Notes: generated from the letters alone by a model not told the origin. A stretch of 64,000 nt of DNA from Gentiana macrophylla (GCA_026214975.1 JAOBSW010001197.1:372001-436000); one strand, 5' to 3'; numbered from the stretch's first letter, positions 10,309 through 22,139 are shown. Numbers and translations: made by a program.

Positions 10309-11865
10309 TGTTAAGGGTGATTTTATATGATTTGTAACGTTATATTTTATAATGATTTCCCCCATATTCATATAGTTTGCATAGAAATTAAGGGTTTAAT
10401 CGAATTATTGAGCAAATGAGTTTTAAAAGTCTTTAAGTGTAAACTTGAGATAATTTCGTGATTTTATTGGTGATTATCTATGGTTTTACACTTTGCGTGT
10501 TTTTATGGTTTTGAAGGTACATTTACATGTCAGGGAGAGGGATTGAAGGAGCTAAAAGATACTTGATTGAAGGTTTAATGGAAGGAGGAAGATGCAAGTT
10601 GAGGATTGAATGAAGATTTGAAGATCGAACGACGCTTGCCGCTCCGACTAGCCTGGATCAAGCGCCCGTAAGCTTGAACTAGCGCCCCAGTGGACGAGCT
10701 GTCAAGTGATGGACGACGCCCGTGAAGAGCCACTTGATTCGTGATGTTCAGATTTTTAGTGAACGAGCGCCCAATTTTGCATAGACAAAGCGCCCAATCC
10801 AGCTCGCCCGACTCAAGATTTCAAAGCAACTGGGGGCGCCCGTAATCCTTGGACGGGCGTTACCTTTAGACGGGCGCCTGCACTCGTGGACGGGCGCCCA
10901 CGGCACCGCCAAATAAACCGACCTAAAAATCTATATAAGGACGCGTTATTTTCAACCCTATGAACACACTGATCCCCTGGCCGCCCAGTGCCTCTTGGGG
11001 CGCCCCTAGCCTGCTTTTCCCACCATCATAAACATTTTTTTATCTTCCTTTTATTTATATGATTTGTATTCCAACGATGGATGAGGCTAAGCGCTTTGAA
11101 CAAGCTTTGTAGTTTCGATCGAGCAACAACTTGATTTCTTCTTTGGATTTGTTTTGTGAGTTTTATTAAAGCTTGTATTTTTATTATGCTTTTATATTGA
11201 TTATGCAATTATATCGATGGATTGTTGCTTATTGATGTTTAATGTTGATGAGAATCGTTGTTAGACCTAGATCACCGTAGTAAAGATTAGATTTTTAACC
11301 TAAAAATAACTAGAGTTGCTAAGTTAGATTTCTAGGTTGCTAGATTGAGAGATCTTACACCTTTGTTTTGGAAGCGTTAATCTTTAAGATCGAGAGATGA
11401 GAGATTAATAGGCTAATTATCTACTTAGAGTAGGAATTCATACCTTTGATAGGTGAACCACATCTTTATTAAATCTTCACTAAACGATCTAGTAGAAATT
11501 GAGAGTTGCAGAGAGGTGGATCATAGCTTGTTCTTCGTTAAAATTAATTGAAATCATCTTTGTGCCTTGTTCTTCGTTGTTATCTTAGAAGTTTATTTTC
11601 TTTTTAGTTTATAGTTTAGATTTCGTTTTCGCTTTTATCCTTCCTGGCTTTGGACTGACAATCCTCTGTCCAGTTTATCTTTTCGTTTTGTTATTTTAGG
11701 TTTTAATAATAGTAGTGACAATCTTAGGAGAATTAATGAACTAGATACCCCGATTCCCTGAGATCGACTCAAGTATTAATCTCTATACTACGATCCCTAC
11801 ACTTGGGGAATACCGGATTTATAAATTTTATTACTTGTTTGCTTTGTTAGATAAAATCTGTGACA
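10309..11865 (+). repeat. 3' LTR of nested Athila
   Basis: Pairs with 3487-5050. It starts TGTTAAGGG and ends TGTGACA. The TATA-like CTATATAAGG lies at about 10932-10941. Nearly identical to its partner outside the CG-rich block at about 10615-10820. Confidence 0.92.
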
Positions 11866-12702
11866 CTCTCCTTCAAGCCCAAGATCAATCTTCTCAGTCC
11901 ACCTTTCACCCACGAAAGCCGTCTCTTCTAGCTCTATTGCTTCCTCTTCCAACTCTTCTTCTTTATCATGTTCCGCACTCACTCTTGCCATGCATTCATC
12001 GGAGTTATCTTTATAAACCTGCATGTCAACATGTTCCGAAACGCAAGGATATATAGCATCAATAGAAAAACAGTCCTCGGTGCTTTCCTTAGGATGTTTC
12101 ATCGCTTTGTAAACATTGACCGCGACTTTTTCATCTCCAACCCTTAAAATAATCTCGCCGCTCGCAACATCTATCAAAGTCCTCCCGGTATTTAAAAAGG
12201 GACGTCCTAACAACAAAGGTGTTTTCGAGTCCATCTCCATGTCTAGTACCACAAAATCTACCGGGAAGGCAAACTTATCCACTTTCACTATGACATCCTC
12301 TATCACTCCCATAGGCTCCCTAATAGACCTATCCGCCATTTGAAGGGTCATCCCCGTTGGCTCCAACTCTCCTAGGTTAAGACTCTCATACATAGCACGG
12401 GGCATTAGGCTTACACTAGCCCCAAAATCACATAAGACACTAGGAAAATGAGTCGTACCAATAGTAACCGGAATAGTAAAACTACCCTTGTCTCTAACTT
12501 TCGGGGGAATCCTCGATTTTCCATCAAAAATAGCGGAACACTCTTCATTAAGACACACAACTTCTTGCATTTTACCCTTTTTAGTTAACAACTCTTTTAA
12601 GAACTTACAATAAGAGGGCATGTTTGCAAGTGCTTCAAGAAAAGGAATGCTCAAATCAATTTTTCGCAAAATCTCAATAAATCGAGTTTGTGCTTTATTC
12701 AA
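11866..12702 (-). pseudogene. Athila protease region (outer element)
   Basis: The open frame on the minus strand holds the retroviral-type aspartic protease. FPSVLCDFGASVSLMPRAMY is the active-site block (D-F-G-A-S, where many elements have D-S/T-G-A), FAFPVDFVVLDME and TPLLLGRPFLNTGRTLID are the following flap and ILLGRPFL motifs. Upstream are the LSIPFLEALANMPSYCKFLK and SIPPKVRDKGSFTIP segments typical of Athila gag-pol. The protease cuts the gag-pol polyprotein. Codons below 11866 come from the nested LTR. The true continuation is at 3486 on the other side of the insert. The start is not reliable because the upstream gag is in another frame. Confidence 0.88.
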
Positions 12703-13098
12703 GCAACTTTGTCTATGATTCTAGGGGATATATGGAGAGTACTCAAATCAAAATCTTTAGAAGGAGGAGGGATCATACCTTTCTTACCTTTGGTGCGTGG
12801 GAAGACGGCTCTTTCATTGGCTCTTTCCTTCTCTCCTAGTTGGTTCCTCCTCTTTCACATCGATAACCACATAATCTCCCTAGCTTGAGCTTCTTTCTTC
12901 TCCATTCCTTCTTCGTGACATATTCTTCATGATCTTCAAGATCTTCAATCCCATCTATGTCACCATCCATGGCTCCCGCTCGGTCTCAATAGAGCTTTTC
13001 TAGCTTTGTCCTCCCATAGGACTTTCTTTTCTCCATTCGCCCTCAAAACTTTTCCACTTCGAGTTAAGATGGCGCTTACACTTTTGATTCCTTTCGTG
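12703..13098 (-). pseudogene. gag-protease linker, frameshifted (outer Athila)
   Basis: This stretch between the gag C-terminal frame and the protease frame shows acidic, serine- and lysine-rich codon runs on the minus strand but no open frame beyond about 60 codons. It is read as the linker of the same polyprotein with frame shifts. Confidence 0.45.
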
Positions 13099-13752
13099 TT
13101 ACTCGGTAAACCGCTTTTTCAATCGAACATGTTCCACCACTTGACCAAATTGTGTCTCAAGATTTTTTATGGTGGAACCATGCTTGTAGTTCATCTCAAC
13201 CATGTCTTTCTTTATCTCCGCAAAGTTTTTGTTCATTTGTTCCAAGATGACATCGGTTGAACTCTTTTGAGGTATAGGAGCCAAAGGAGGAGGGTTTTGA
13301 TAATTGTTGGAACCTTGTTGATTATACCCTCCTTGTTGTTGCCTTTGGTGTGGAGGTTGATAGACTTGCCCTTGTGAAGATTGGCTTTGATTTTGGCCTT
13401 GTCTATACCCTTGGTTTTGGCCTTGGTTTTGATTCCGGTTCCAACCTTGATTGTTGTTATTCCTCCAAGAACCATCACCTTGATTTCCATAATTCCCTCC
13501 TTGACCTTGTCCCACATAGTTCACATCTTGGGATTCTTCATACGGTTGCCCACCTTGTTGCTCCCCCATGTATTGGCCTTGATAGGGGCTTTGCGATTGA
13601 TTTTGATATTGGGGCCCCGTATTCCATTGCTCCATCGAACAAATACTCATCATCCGCTTAGCCAACTCATTCATGTTATCTTGAGATAGAGTACTAGGTT
13701 GCCCATGAGTTGAGGATTGAGGGTAAGCCATATTTTGAGCTTTGGTTGTCAT
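13099..13752 (-). pseudogene. gag C-terminal, Gln/Gly/Asn-rich region (outer Athila)
   Basis: A 217-codon frame: N-terminal MTTKAQNMAYPQ segment with RMMSICSMEQ, then about 100 residues dominated by Q, G, N and Y (for example QGWNRNQNQGQNQGYRQGQN), then a PPLAPIPQKSSTDVILEQMN block and a coiled segment up to FGQVVEHVRLKKR. The low-complexity part takes the place of the zinc knuckle in many Athila gags and probably binds RNA. Upstream gag is in another frame. Confidence 0.8.
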
Positions 13753-14393
13753 CCTACAATCCTTTGCCGAGTGTGGTCCACTAAAAATTTGGCAAAGCTT
13801 AGCACTCTCATTCTCCTTTGCAATCTCCCCAATCGTTGCTCCATCGCTTGTACTTGAGCATGATATTGATCATTTGCCTCAACTTCTTTCACTTCAACCA
13901 AACCGGCTTCTTGCTTCTTGTCCCCTTTCTACTCGACGATATGTATTGCCTCGAGGTCTCAGAAATTTTCTCAATTTGGTTCATGGCTACTTCGGGTACC
14001 ATACTCATAATATCTCCGTTGCATGAAGCATGCAAGGTTCTTTGATGTACTTGGTCCAAACACCGAAGAAAGCATGAACTACCTCAGAAGATCTCAACTG
14101 CGCCCCGGCACTCTCTCAACAAAGCTTTAAATCGATCCCAAGACTCATGTAGCTCTTCTCCTTCATAAGCATTGAATGACATGATAGCTTCTTTCATATC
14201 CATGGTCTTCGGCTGGGGTAATATTTGAGTAGAAAAGTCTTGACCACTTCTTCCCATGTGTGTAAAGAGTCATTAGCAACTAATCATACCACCTCTTAGC
14301 TTTTTCTTTCAAGGCGAATGGGAAAAGCATAAGTTTGAGCGCTCATCACTCACTCCATTGATCTTTGTTGAGTTCACTATTTGGAGAAAGTTA
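13753..14393 (-). pseudogene. gag core, decayed (outer Athila)
   Basis: Lies between two recognisable gag pieces and has their expected spacing, but no continuous frame. On the minus strand, short pieces such as the AYEGEELHESWDRFKALL-like segment near 14110-14165 match the retrotransposon gag domain, separated by indels. Confidence 0.6.
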
Positions 14394-15041
14394 TCAATGA
14401 ACAAGTGAGGATTTTCTAAAGCGTCCCTTGAATATAGCATTGTCTCCCAACAAATGTATGATATTTCGCTCTCGCCCAAATTGTTGGATGCCACCGGCGG
14501 CATTCGAATTGACTATGCCCCATGTTTGCCGTAGAGCTAGCACAAAATCTCTACAAGTCAAACCACCTTGGTTTTGCTCTTGTTGACCATTAAACCAGTT
14601 AGGCATCGCATTGGCACCTTGATTATGAGCATGATTTTGGTTCTGTTGAAGTTGATTCAACATCCATGCGTTGAATTGTTGCATGAGAACGGGATCCATT
14701 CGATTCCCTAGGGCCTCGTGTTGAACATTTTGAGGTATAGGCCCATTCGCATTCTCTACATTGTTTCCTTGTCCATTCCCACCTCCTTGTGCATTGTTAT
14801 TAACAAGAGGCGGGTTTTGAATTGGGACTCCATTGTCGTTCCCCAAATTCCCTTCCAAACCTTGTCCACCATTTTGTGCCATGTCGGATCCTTCTCCCAA
14901 CTCACCCAAATTATTCTCTTCAACGACCGGAATCGACTCCTCCACCTGACGACCTCTTCTTCGTTGACTATTTCTACGCCTTGCGTAAGCCTCAATTCCG
15001 TCTATGTAAGGTTCGAGTTGTGTTTGAGATCTCCGGGTCAT
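14394..15041 (-). pseudogene. gag N-terminal part (outer Athila)
   Basis: Starts MTRRSQTQLEPYIDGIEAYA 93 bases downstream of the primer site, the right place for the gag start. It continues through an Asn/Gln-rich segment (NPPLVNNNAQGGGNGQGNNV), then FNGQQEQNQGGLTCRDFVLA and GRERNIIHLLGDNAIFKGRF, after which the frame breaks near 14400. Gag packages the element RNA. The 215 codons are only the first third of a normal Athila gag. Confidence 0.8.
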
Positions 15042-15133
15042 GCACTACAAAAAACAAACAACAAGAAAACAGTAAAATAAAACCTAGCCCCAAGCCTTCG
15101 GTTCACTTGTAAGATATCACAAATAGCACAAAA

Positions 15134-15152
15134 TTCCCCGGCAACGGCGCCA
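15134..15152 (-). other. Primer-binding site, tRNA-Asp type (outer Athila)
   Basis: On the minus strand TGGCGCCGTTGCCGGGGAA, complementary to tRNA-Asp, three bases from the LTR edge. It sets the orientation and lineage of the outer element. Confidence 0.92.
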
Positions 15153-15155
15153 TTT

Positions 15156-16821
15156 TGATGAGCTTTATTTTCACCAAACAAATTTATTAGATACTCAAGA
15201 CAACGGTGACTAAACAAGCTCTTTAACCGGCAGTGCACCGGGTCGATTGCTAGAATAGCTACAGGAGTACGAGGTCGAACCCAAAGGAATCGTGTTTGCA
15301 AGTACCAAAGTGAACGTAATGTTTAGTCTAGGTGATCAATGATTTTAAAGTATTTGTAACTACAACGACACTAAAGTGATTTATACTAACAAGTCTAACG
15401 ATAGAAAAGAAATAAAGAAGATTAAACTACTAAGTTTTTAAAGATAGATAAAGGGACATAGCCGAACCATGATCAAAATAGCTAGTTTCACCCAATGGAA
15501 TGACAAAATCGGGAATGTGCATTAAACGAACGAACTCTTGCATTCAATTTCACGGCACGCACTCTAATCCCAAAGGCATAAGGTCCGAACAACTCTTCCC
15601 CAACACCTTATGCCAAGTCAACTAACCTTCCCTAAGAGAGATTCATTCACAAGACAATAATGCACGAGAGCCGTTTAAACGTTAAAAACGAGTAACCTCG
15701 CACTACAATGCGATCCTAGAACCCTTTTCCCACACCCTCTCTCTCGAACAACTCTCAAGATTGATGTATGTGATTTTTTACCAGTGATCAATCTAGCCCA
15801 AACTGCGTTATAACAAGTTCTAAGACGTGAAATATGCAAGATACAACAATAAAAAGCACTACCCACTCCCAATTTCATCACCCAAAGGATGATTTCACCA
15901 AATTTCACATGATTCGACTATGTAGATGTTTAGCTACTCATTACACTAATCAAAACATGCACAAAACAGTAAATAAGAGCCATAACAAGTAAAAGAGAAG
16001 AGAAATATACCATAAAATCGCAGAAATTCGAGTTGAGATCCAAAAAGTACAAAATAAAGAAGTAATTAAAAGGTGGTCTCTTAGTGTTTGGAATGAAAAT
16101 CTAAGCTAAGAAATGGAAAGATTAAGCTAAGATGTTGTTGATTTACACTAAGAGAGAGTATTCTAAGCTATTACAAAATTCGAGCAAGAAAATGGGTAGA
16201 GTTTTTCTAAGAGAAGCTTGATATCTCAAGAAATGGTCCAAGGGGGTATTTATAAAGAGAGGAAAATCGCTGAAAAATCGGTTCGAACGCCGCTGCTAGA
16301 GCCGAACGGGCGCTTGAATCTTCAAACGCGCTGCCAGATAGTTGGAACGCGCTGCCGCATAAATTCTCGGGCGTGGACTTGATCGTTTCTTCATCCGAAC
16401 GCGCTTAAGATGGTTCAAACGCGCTTGGTGACTTGGAACGCGCGCTTAAAGTGGTTTTCAAACGCGCGCTCGAGGGCTTCAACTCAATCAAGTCCGACTT
16501 CGAACGCGCTTGGGGGTTCAAACGCGCTTGATGTATGGAACGTGCGCTTGTGGAGTTCAAACGCGCGCTTGACCCTCGCTTTCCCAAATCTTCACTTTTC
16601 TTCCTTTTGGGCCCTCGCCTTGCCTCGATCATGCTTTTCACCACTTAATCGTCACCTTCCGGTCCTCGAGACACCAATACCCTTAAATATCATAAACAAC
16701 CACAAACATCCAAACAATTCCGAGGGTAAAAGTGCTCGGAATGGGGTTAATATCAACAAAAAGGGGTAAGAATTCATCAAAGTAATGGATTCATTCCCCG
16801 TGCCATAAACTCACGATAACA
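15156..16821 (-). repeat. 5' LTR of the outer Athila element
   Basis: Minus-strand LTR from TGTTATCGTGAG (complement ending at 16821) to a CATCA end at 15156 beside the primer site. A TATA box CTTTATAAATAC is at about 16247-16258 on the minus strand. Upstream of it (16326-16566) lie nine ACGCGC motifs plus one degenerate copy, roughly every 20 bases. The start is inferred from the TG end after TTAGGGG. A target duplication could not be verified. Confidence 0.75.
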
Positions 16822-17129
16822 CCCCTAAAATAGTCTAATTCACCCAAAATTGTGCCGAAAGTGTGGTAAACGGGGTGATTAATGCACCGAGTCACGTGGA
16901 AGTTGACTCCCATCAAGGTTCATCAATCAAACCAAAGGTGAACTGATAAAGTGTTGAGAAACATGTGGAGCTTCAGTGGAGTCCACCGATATGCAACAAC
17001 CAAAGGGATCCAAATCAACACTATATTGATCTCGATAATGAACCGTAACCGATCCAAGCCGCCCACCGACCTCCGGTAGCGCCATACAAACATTAATCGC
17101 CAGAGTCTAACCGCCAAACAGCCTAGAAG

Positions 17130-18740
17130 ATCTAATGTTGGGAAACCTCCAAGGAGATACGGGTATGATGATTTGGCTGGATATGCACTCCAAGTTTCAA
17201 GAAGTAGAGGTTGTCGAACCTACTACTTACAGGAAGCAAAGTGACATGTATGTACATCTCGCTGGCATGCAAGCCACTGGAGATGAAATGGAGTCATTTT
17301 TGAAGAATCGACTGGGAATTGGTCAAACAAATTTACTAACAATGGAGTTGTGACTTGTAAATGGATTTTCAAGAAAAAGGAAGGAATAACTAAGGCGTAT
17401 GGGTCGTATAAGGCACGCTTGGTTGCAAGAGGATTCACCAAAATGAAGGGTTGACTTTGATGAAATATTTTCACCAAAGGGTCGACACACTTCAATCGTG
17501 GTGTTACTAGCAATGGTGGCACAAACAGATCTCGAACTTGAGCAATTAGATGTGAAGACCGCTTACATGGTGAGGTGGATAAGGAGATATACATGACACA
17601 GCCTGAGGGTTTTAAAGTTCCTACCAAGGAAAATTATGTTTGCAAGTTGAAGAAATCATTGTATGGTTTAAAGCAAGCTCCAAGGCAGTGGTATAAAGGT
17701 TTGACAGTTTTATGCTTCAGCAGGTTACAACAGAGTCCTTATGATGCTGTGTATACCACAAATCATTGAAAGATGGATCACATAACTATCTTGTTCTCAG
17801 ATGTGGATGACATGTTGATTGTTGTCGCAAGGAAGTCTGATATTCAAAATCTGAAGAACCTTCTCAAGATCGAGTTTGAAATGAAGGATTTGGGTGCAAA
17901 CAAGAAAATCTTGGGGATGGAGATCCTGAGAGAGATAAGTCGAAGAAATTGTTTTTGTCTCAACAGGTTATGTGCGTAAGATATTGGCCAAGTTTGGGAT
18001 GTCCACGAAACCAATAGATGCTCATATGGCATCAAATGTTCATTTGTCTCGCTTATGCTTCACACTCACCAAGAGAAGGAGTATATGTCAAAAGTTCCCT
18101 ATGCTAGTGCAAATTGGCAGTCGATGTATGCCATAGATGCGTTAGGCCCGATCCAAGCTTCAGCAAATAAGTTGTTGTCGCAGTTTATGGCTCAACCTCG
18201 GAAAGAAACACCGAAAGTCAGCAAAGGATATTCAGTACCGAGAGGTACCGCCGATGTTGGTCTCATTTATGGAGGTGATATCGGTCCTGGTCACAAAGCA
18301 CCGTGGATGCCGATTATGCAGTGATGTTGATGAGAAAATCAATGATCGTTATGTGTTTACATTGGGAAATGCAAGTGGTCACCGAAAGCTACTCTTCGTG
18401 CTACAATAGCCTTATCAACTCATCAAGTAGAATACATGGCTCTCACCAAGCAAATGCTAAGGAGGGTATCCGTTGAAAGGGCTAGTCGTTGATTTGGGGT
18501 TGCATTAGATCAAAGCTAAGATATATTGTGACGCCTAAGTGCAATATGTTTAGCCAAGGATCAGGTTCATCATGAGAGAACCAAGCATATTGATGTCAGG
18601 TATCATTTTCTGAGGGATGAGAAGAGGGTTGTAGTGAAGAAGATCAACACCAAGGATAATCCTGCTGATATGTTCACTAAACCAGTTCAGCAGAGTAAGT
18701 TTCAGCTTTGCCTGGACTTACTTAATATTCAAAGCTTGTA
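17130..18740 (+). pseudogene. Ty1/copia RT and RNase H, frameshifted
   Basis: Pieces in several plus-strand frames follow copia pol order. RYGYDDLAGYA lies near 17155-17190, TCKWIFKKKEG then YKARLVARGFTK near 17350-17440, [20 protein letters not shown] and [20 protein letters not shown] at 17572-17700, the catalytic DVDDMLIVV (usually YVDD) near 17797, FEMKDLGANKKILGMEILR near 17878, CKLLSQFMAQP-like in 18055-18324, and the closing RNase H tail NPADMFTKPVQQSKFQLCLD near 18660-18718. Stops and frame changes separate these blocks. It can no longer make an active enzyme. Confidence 0.9.
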
Positions 18741-18889
18741 ACTGCTTTCGAAACTCGCTGAGGCGCATCGCTGGAGTGGATGTCGTGGAGATCGCCTGGT
18801 ACAAGTACATCCGACATTGACGAATGCATCCGTACAAGTACATCCGGTTATGCAATATGTTTGACTCGTGAGAGTTGAAGTCAAGGTGA

Positions 18890-19407
18890 GATTTGTCAAG
18901 AAAGTGACTTAAACTCTACATTTGGTGGAACTAATCAAGACTCACCGTGTGATGGACAACCGAGAAGTGTATTCAATTCGTGCATCGCAGGTGGAGTTCA
19001 TCGAGGCTTCCGCCGCCAGGTGAAGGTCGCCGAGTAATCGGAAAATAGCAGGTCCCACATCCGCTATTTTCGTTATGTGACATCTATACAAAGGTCATTA
19101 AAAGGAGGACACGGTAGAGGTATTTATGGCGACGACGCATTCCTTGCGCTGTGGTTTTGTGGATTTGTGCCTATAAATACAGCTTGTTGTTGCATTGTCT
19201 CGTGTGTGTGAAATCAGAACTCAAAGGCATAATAATAAAGATCTCTTTTCTCGCCTCGTGGTTTTTTATCTCTCTCACTTTGAGAGGGGTTTTCCACGTT
19301 AAACTGTGGTTCTTCTTGTTTTTTGTTATCTCCTTTGATTATTTGGCGCTTGATTGCATCTATTTCTATTTCTTGCCTCTGAAGTTATCTCCATCAGTTT
19401 CATAACA
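18890..19407 (+). repeat. Probable 3' LTR of the copia remnant
   Basis: Starts near TGAGATTTGTC just after a polypurine-like stretch that follows the end of pol and ends near CATAACA. A TATA box CCTATAAATAC is at about 19168-19178. No second LTR is in the window, so both edges are approximate. Confidence 0.55.
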
Positions 19408-19429
19408 ATTTGCCCATCGGTGAGCTCCA

Positions 19430-21700
19430 AATATGATGCCTAGGCCGAGCTCGGTCTTATAAAAGATTCGCTCGAGAGAGCTCCAAATATGATGCCGAGG
19501 CCGAGATCAGCCTTCGGGCAAGAGGAGTCCGTAAAGCTTGAATGCCGGTGCTCGATATCTCGAGTCTTTGTGGTGCAATGTGATTGTGATAAAAAAAAAC
19601 ATTGCATATATAATAAAGGCTTACAAAGTGTATACGAATTTCAAATAACGATTGTAAGAACCTGGAGAGCTAAAGAGCTCGGCTCGATCCTTAGAACTCG
19701 AGAACTCGCTTCGTGGATAGCTAGATACGGTAGACAATTCGCAGCTTTCTCGGGCGCCACAGCAGTGTCTTTTCGGCGGCAATCAGACCTCGAAACGGAC
19801 TCCGATCGGCAAGAAATTTTGAGGGATCGTTGTTCCCTCACTTTTCTTCGATGTGACCGGTGAAATTGTTCTTTCGAGGGCTCAATCTCCGGGAATAAGC
19901 CTCCAAACTGGCAGCTGCTGTCCAGAATCCTGCTGTTTTTTTGGTGCCCTGCAACAACTTCCTTGTCACGATCAGGTAATCAAACGAACTCCGATCGGTC
20001 TGAAATTTTGAAGGATCGTTCGGTCCTCATAAATCTTGAATCTGACCGGTGGATTTGTTGTTCCAACGGTTCCATTGGCGGCAAAATTCTTCCAACTTGT
20101 CTGCTAACAATTACGGTTCTGCTGCGTTTTCGGGGCTGGCAGTCACTTTCTTGGCGACAATCGGGCAATCAACGAACTCTGATTGACCTGTAATTTTGAG
20201 GGATTGTTCGTAAGTCCTAATAATTGATTCGACCGTGGGATTGTTGTTCCAACGGTTAAATCGGGCGCAAAAGGTCGCCGATTGCTTACTCCCAATTAGG
20301 TTCTCGCGCGCTTTTGATACAAAGAAGATCTTTCTTTGCGACGATCGGGCATCTAGACGCACTCCGATCGGGTCTGAAATTTTTAGAGATTGTTCTTTCT
20401 CTCGTATTATTTAATATGACCGAGGAATTTTCATTCCAATCGTTGAATTGTCGTAACAGCCGCCGACCAAATCGCCGATTAGGGTTCTCACAAGGCTTTT
20501 ATAATACAAAGAAGAACTTCTTTGCGACGATCGGGCAAATAAAAGAATTTCGATTGGCCTGAAACTTTTAGGACTTGTTCGCTCCTCGATAATCCTTGAT
20601 TATGACCGTGGATTTGTTTTTGCAACGGTTCAATTGGCGGCAATAGTCGCCGACATGTCCGCCTCCCAATTAGGTTCTCGCCGCTTTTTTCATAAAGCAA
20701 AGAATTTCTTGGTGAGGATCGGGCATCAAGACGCACCGATCGGTCTGAAATTTGGAGGGCTTGTTTTTTTTCCCTTCTTCTTCAATTTGACCGTAGGAAT
20801 TTTAATTCCAACGGTTCAAACTCCATAAATTAGCCGCCGATCTTGCTGCGTTTTTGGCCTTATTTTGCCATTAACATGGTCACCATCACTCCTTGATCCA
20901 TCACCGATATAAGACCCTCCTTCTAGCGCCAATGACGATGCTGGATTTTATCATGTATAATTGCGGGTCAATTTAATCTAGGGATGATCGAATCAAGGAT
21001 GATTTTGGAGGGTGATTTTAGACTAAGCCTGAGAGTCTCTCTAGGGTTGCCTACGTATCCTGTAATTGTCCAGGAATCAAGTCAAACGTAGTTCCTGGAA
21101 GTGTATATTTATAGGGAGTTCATTACCCTAACCCTAAACCATGTCGGTTTGGGTAAAATACAGTATTAGTCCTTTGGGCTTTTACCAGCTTATATGGGTT
21201 TTACCCACTTATGCAAGTAACCACATGGATAACGGGCCTGCGTGTTTTAGAGTGGACTTTGTCCGCACCCCGAGCTTTCCGACTTGCGGTATCGAGATGG
21301 GCTCATCGCCCTGGTTCTCTCGATCATGTCGGTTATCGATGTCTCAACCTCGTAATTCACCCTGGGCTATCACTTATTCTTGTTCGTGAGGACCATCTCG
21401 TGACACCACGCGGAGACGCGAGATTTGGTATCGCCAAGTCCCATAGATGCTGTCGCTTGACACGACTCGCAGTATTAGATCGGTTGGTTACTATCATCAA
21501 TCCACTACGAAGATCATTACATGTTCGAGCAGTTGATTATGAAGTCCGTTACTTGTTCGTTATGAAGACCGTTACTTGTTCGAGGGAATACTATCAAGAT
21601 CGTTAGCTGTTCGGTGATCCATTGAGGAGATTATTACGTGTTCGTGACATCATTTGGAGCCAAATATTACAACATGATTTACATAGAGATGTGCGTTACA
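19430..21700 (-). mobile_element. 5' end of a Tat-like LTR retrotransposon
   Basis: On the minus strand an LTR (from about 21700 down to 20933) is followed by TGGCGCTAGAAGGAGGG (complement 20915-20931), a primer-site string I associate with Tat-type elements, and then by six 187-bp tandem repeats and no gag. The LTR carries a TATA box CTATAAATATAC near 21104-21115 and the strings GAACTACGTTTGACTTGATT and GGATACGTAGGCAACC, which recur downstream of LTR promoters in many plants. The outer LTR end is not resolved, and the element is cut off near 19430. Confidence 0.6.
19750..20880 (-). repeat. 187-bp tandem repeat, six copies
   Basis: A conserved block TCCGATCGG...TGAAATTTT recurs at 19801, 19990, 20178, 20363, 20550 and 20736, a spacing of 185-189 bases. 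Each unit also contains CGATCGGGCA, GACCG..GGATTTG and CCAACGGTTCAAT-like blocks. Units differ by point changes and short indels. The array lies between the primer site of the Tat-like element and its broken end. Confidence 0.85.
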
Positions 21701-22139
21701 ATCAAATGTGATGGAACAAGAGCATACTTAAAGAAAAGAAAATTACTAATCATATTTTAACACATGATAATTATAACTTCAAAATATTGGAAATTGGAAT
21801 CAAATGCAAGAAGAAAAGGTTAAAGACTCGAAAGGACACGTAACAAGCAATCGCACTTTTAGTTAGTGTGCTTTGACAAGAAATTTTTAGATTTAAGTTT
21901 CTTGCTCGACAAGAAATCTAAAATGAATGATACAACTCGCTACAAACGCTAAAAGATAAATCTCTCAATCTCAAATTATGCATGATCTTATTGAAAAGGT
22001 AACTATGAGTAATGATACCATAGTCTCCGTACACATTTATAGATATATGATCTCCTTCATTAAGCTCGATATATAATCTACAGATGTATAATGACGCAAT
22101 ATATGTTGTAATATAATATCCTTCTCCGTACGTACTAGT

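Larger units (their letters stand above)
3487..11865 (+). mobile_element. Nested plus-strand Athila-type element, internally deleted
   Basis: Flanked by 1.56-kb LTRs (3487-5050 and 10309-11865) and a perfect CTCTC target duplication, and inserted into the pol of the outer, oppositely oriented Athila element. It has a tRNA-Asp primer site just after the left LTR and a polypurine tract just before the right LTR. The internal region keeps traces of gag and a readable integrase, but protease, RT and most of RNase H are missing. The gag zinc-finger remnant (about 6690) is followed within 300 bases by the end of RNase H (DDHMSRM, about 6970). It is a non-autonomous deletion derivative. Confidence 0.93.
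1..16821 (-). mobile_element. Athila-type Ty3/gypsy LTR retrotransposon (outer element)
   Basis: Reading from high to low coordinates, the order is 5' LTR (15156-16821), tRNA-Asp primer site, gag, protease, RT, RNase H, integrase, a short 3' untranslated part and a partial 3' LTR that runs off the window start. The RT and integrase segments carry the phrasing typical of the Athila lineage, such as GISPTICQHKIILEDGAKPV and [18 protein letters not shown]. The element is split between codons of its pol gene by a second Athila element at 3487-11865. Removing that insert rejoins protease (11866 upward) to RT (3486 downward). Several single-base frameshifts break gag and pol, so it is not autonomous as sequenced. 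Its target duplication cannot be checked because the left end is outside the window. Confidence 0.9.
17100..19407 (+). mobile_element. Ty1/copia retrotransposon remnant
   Basis: Plus-strand 3' end of a copia-type element: RT, RNase H, a polypurine-like GAAGTCAAGG before about 18890, and a probable LTR to 19407. The 5' half (5' LTR, gag, protease, integrase) is not seen. It abuts the outer Athila LTR end at 16821 across about 280 bases without recognisable content. Confidence 0.82.

Noticed and set aside
13350..13689. Plus-strand frames of about 100 codons opposite the gag Gln/Gly-rich region
   Set aside because: Shadows of the minus-strand gag, created by its biased composition.
21124..21141. 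Telomere-like ACCCTAACCCTAAACC
   Set aside because: Only about two units, inside an LTR. Not an interstitial telomere array.
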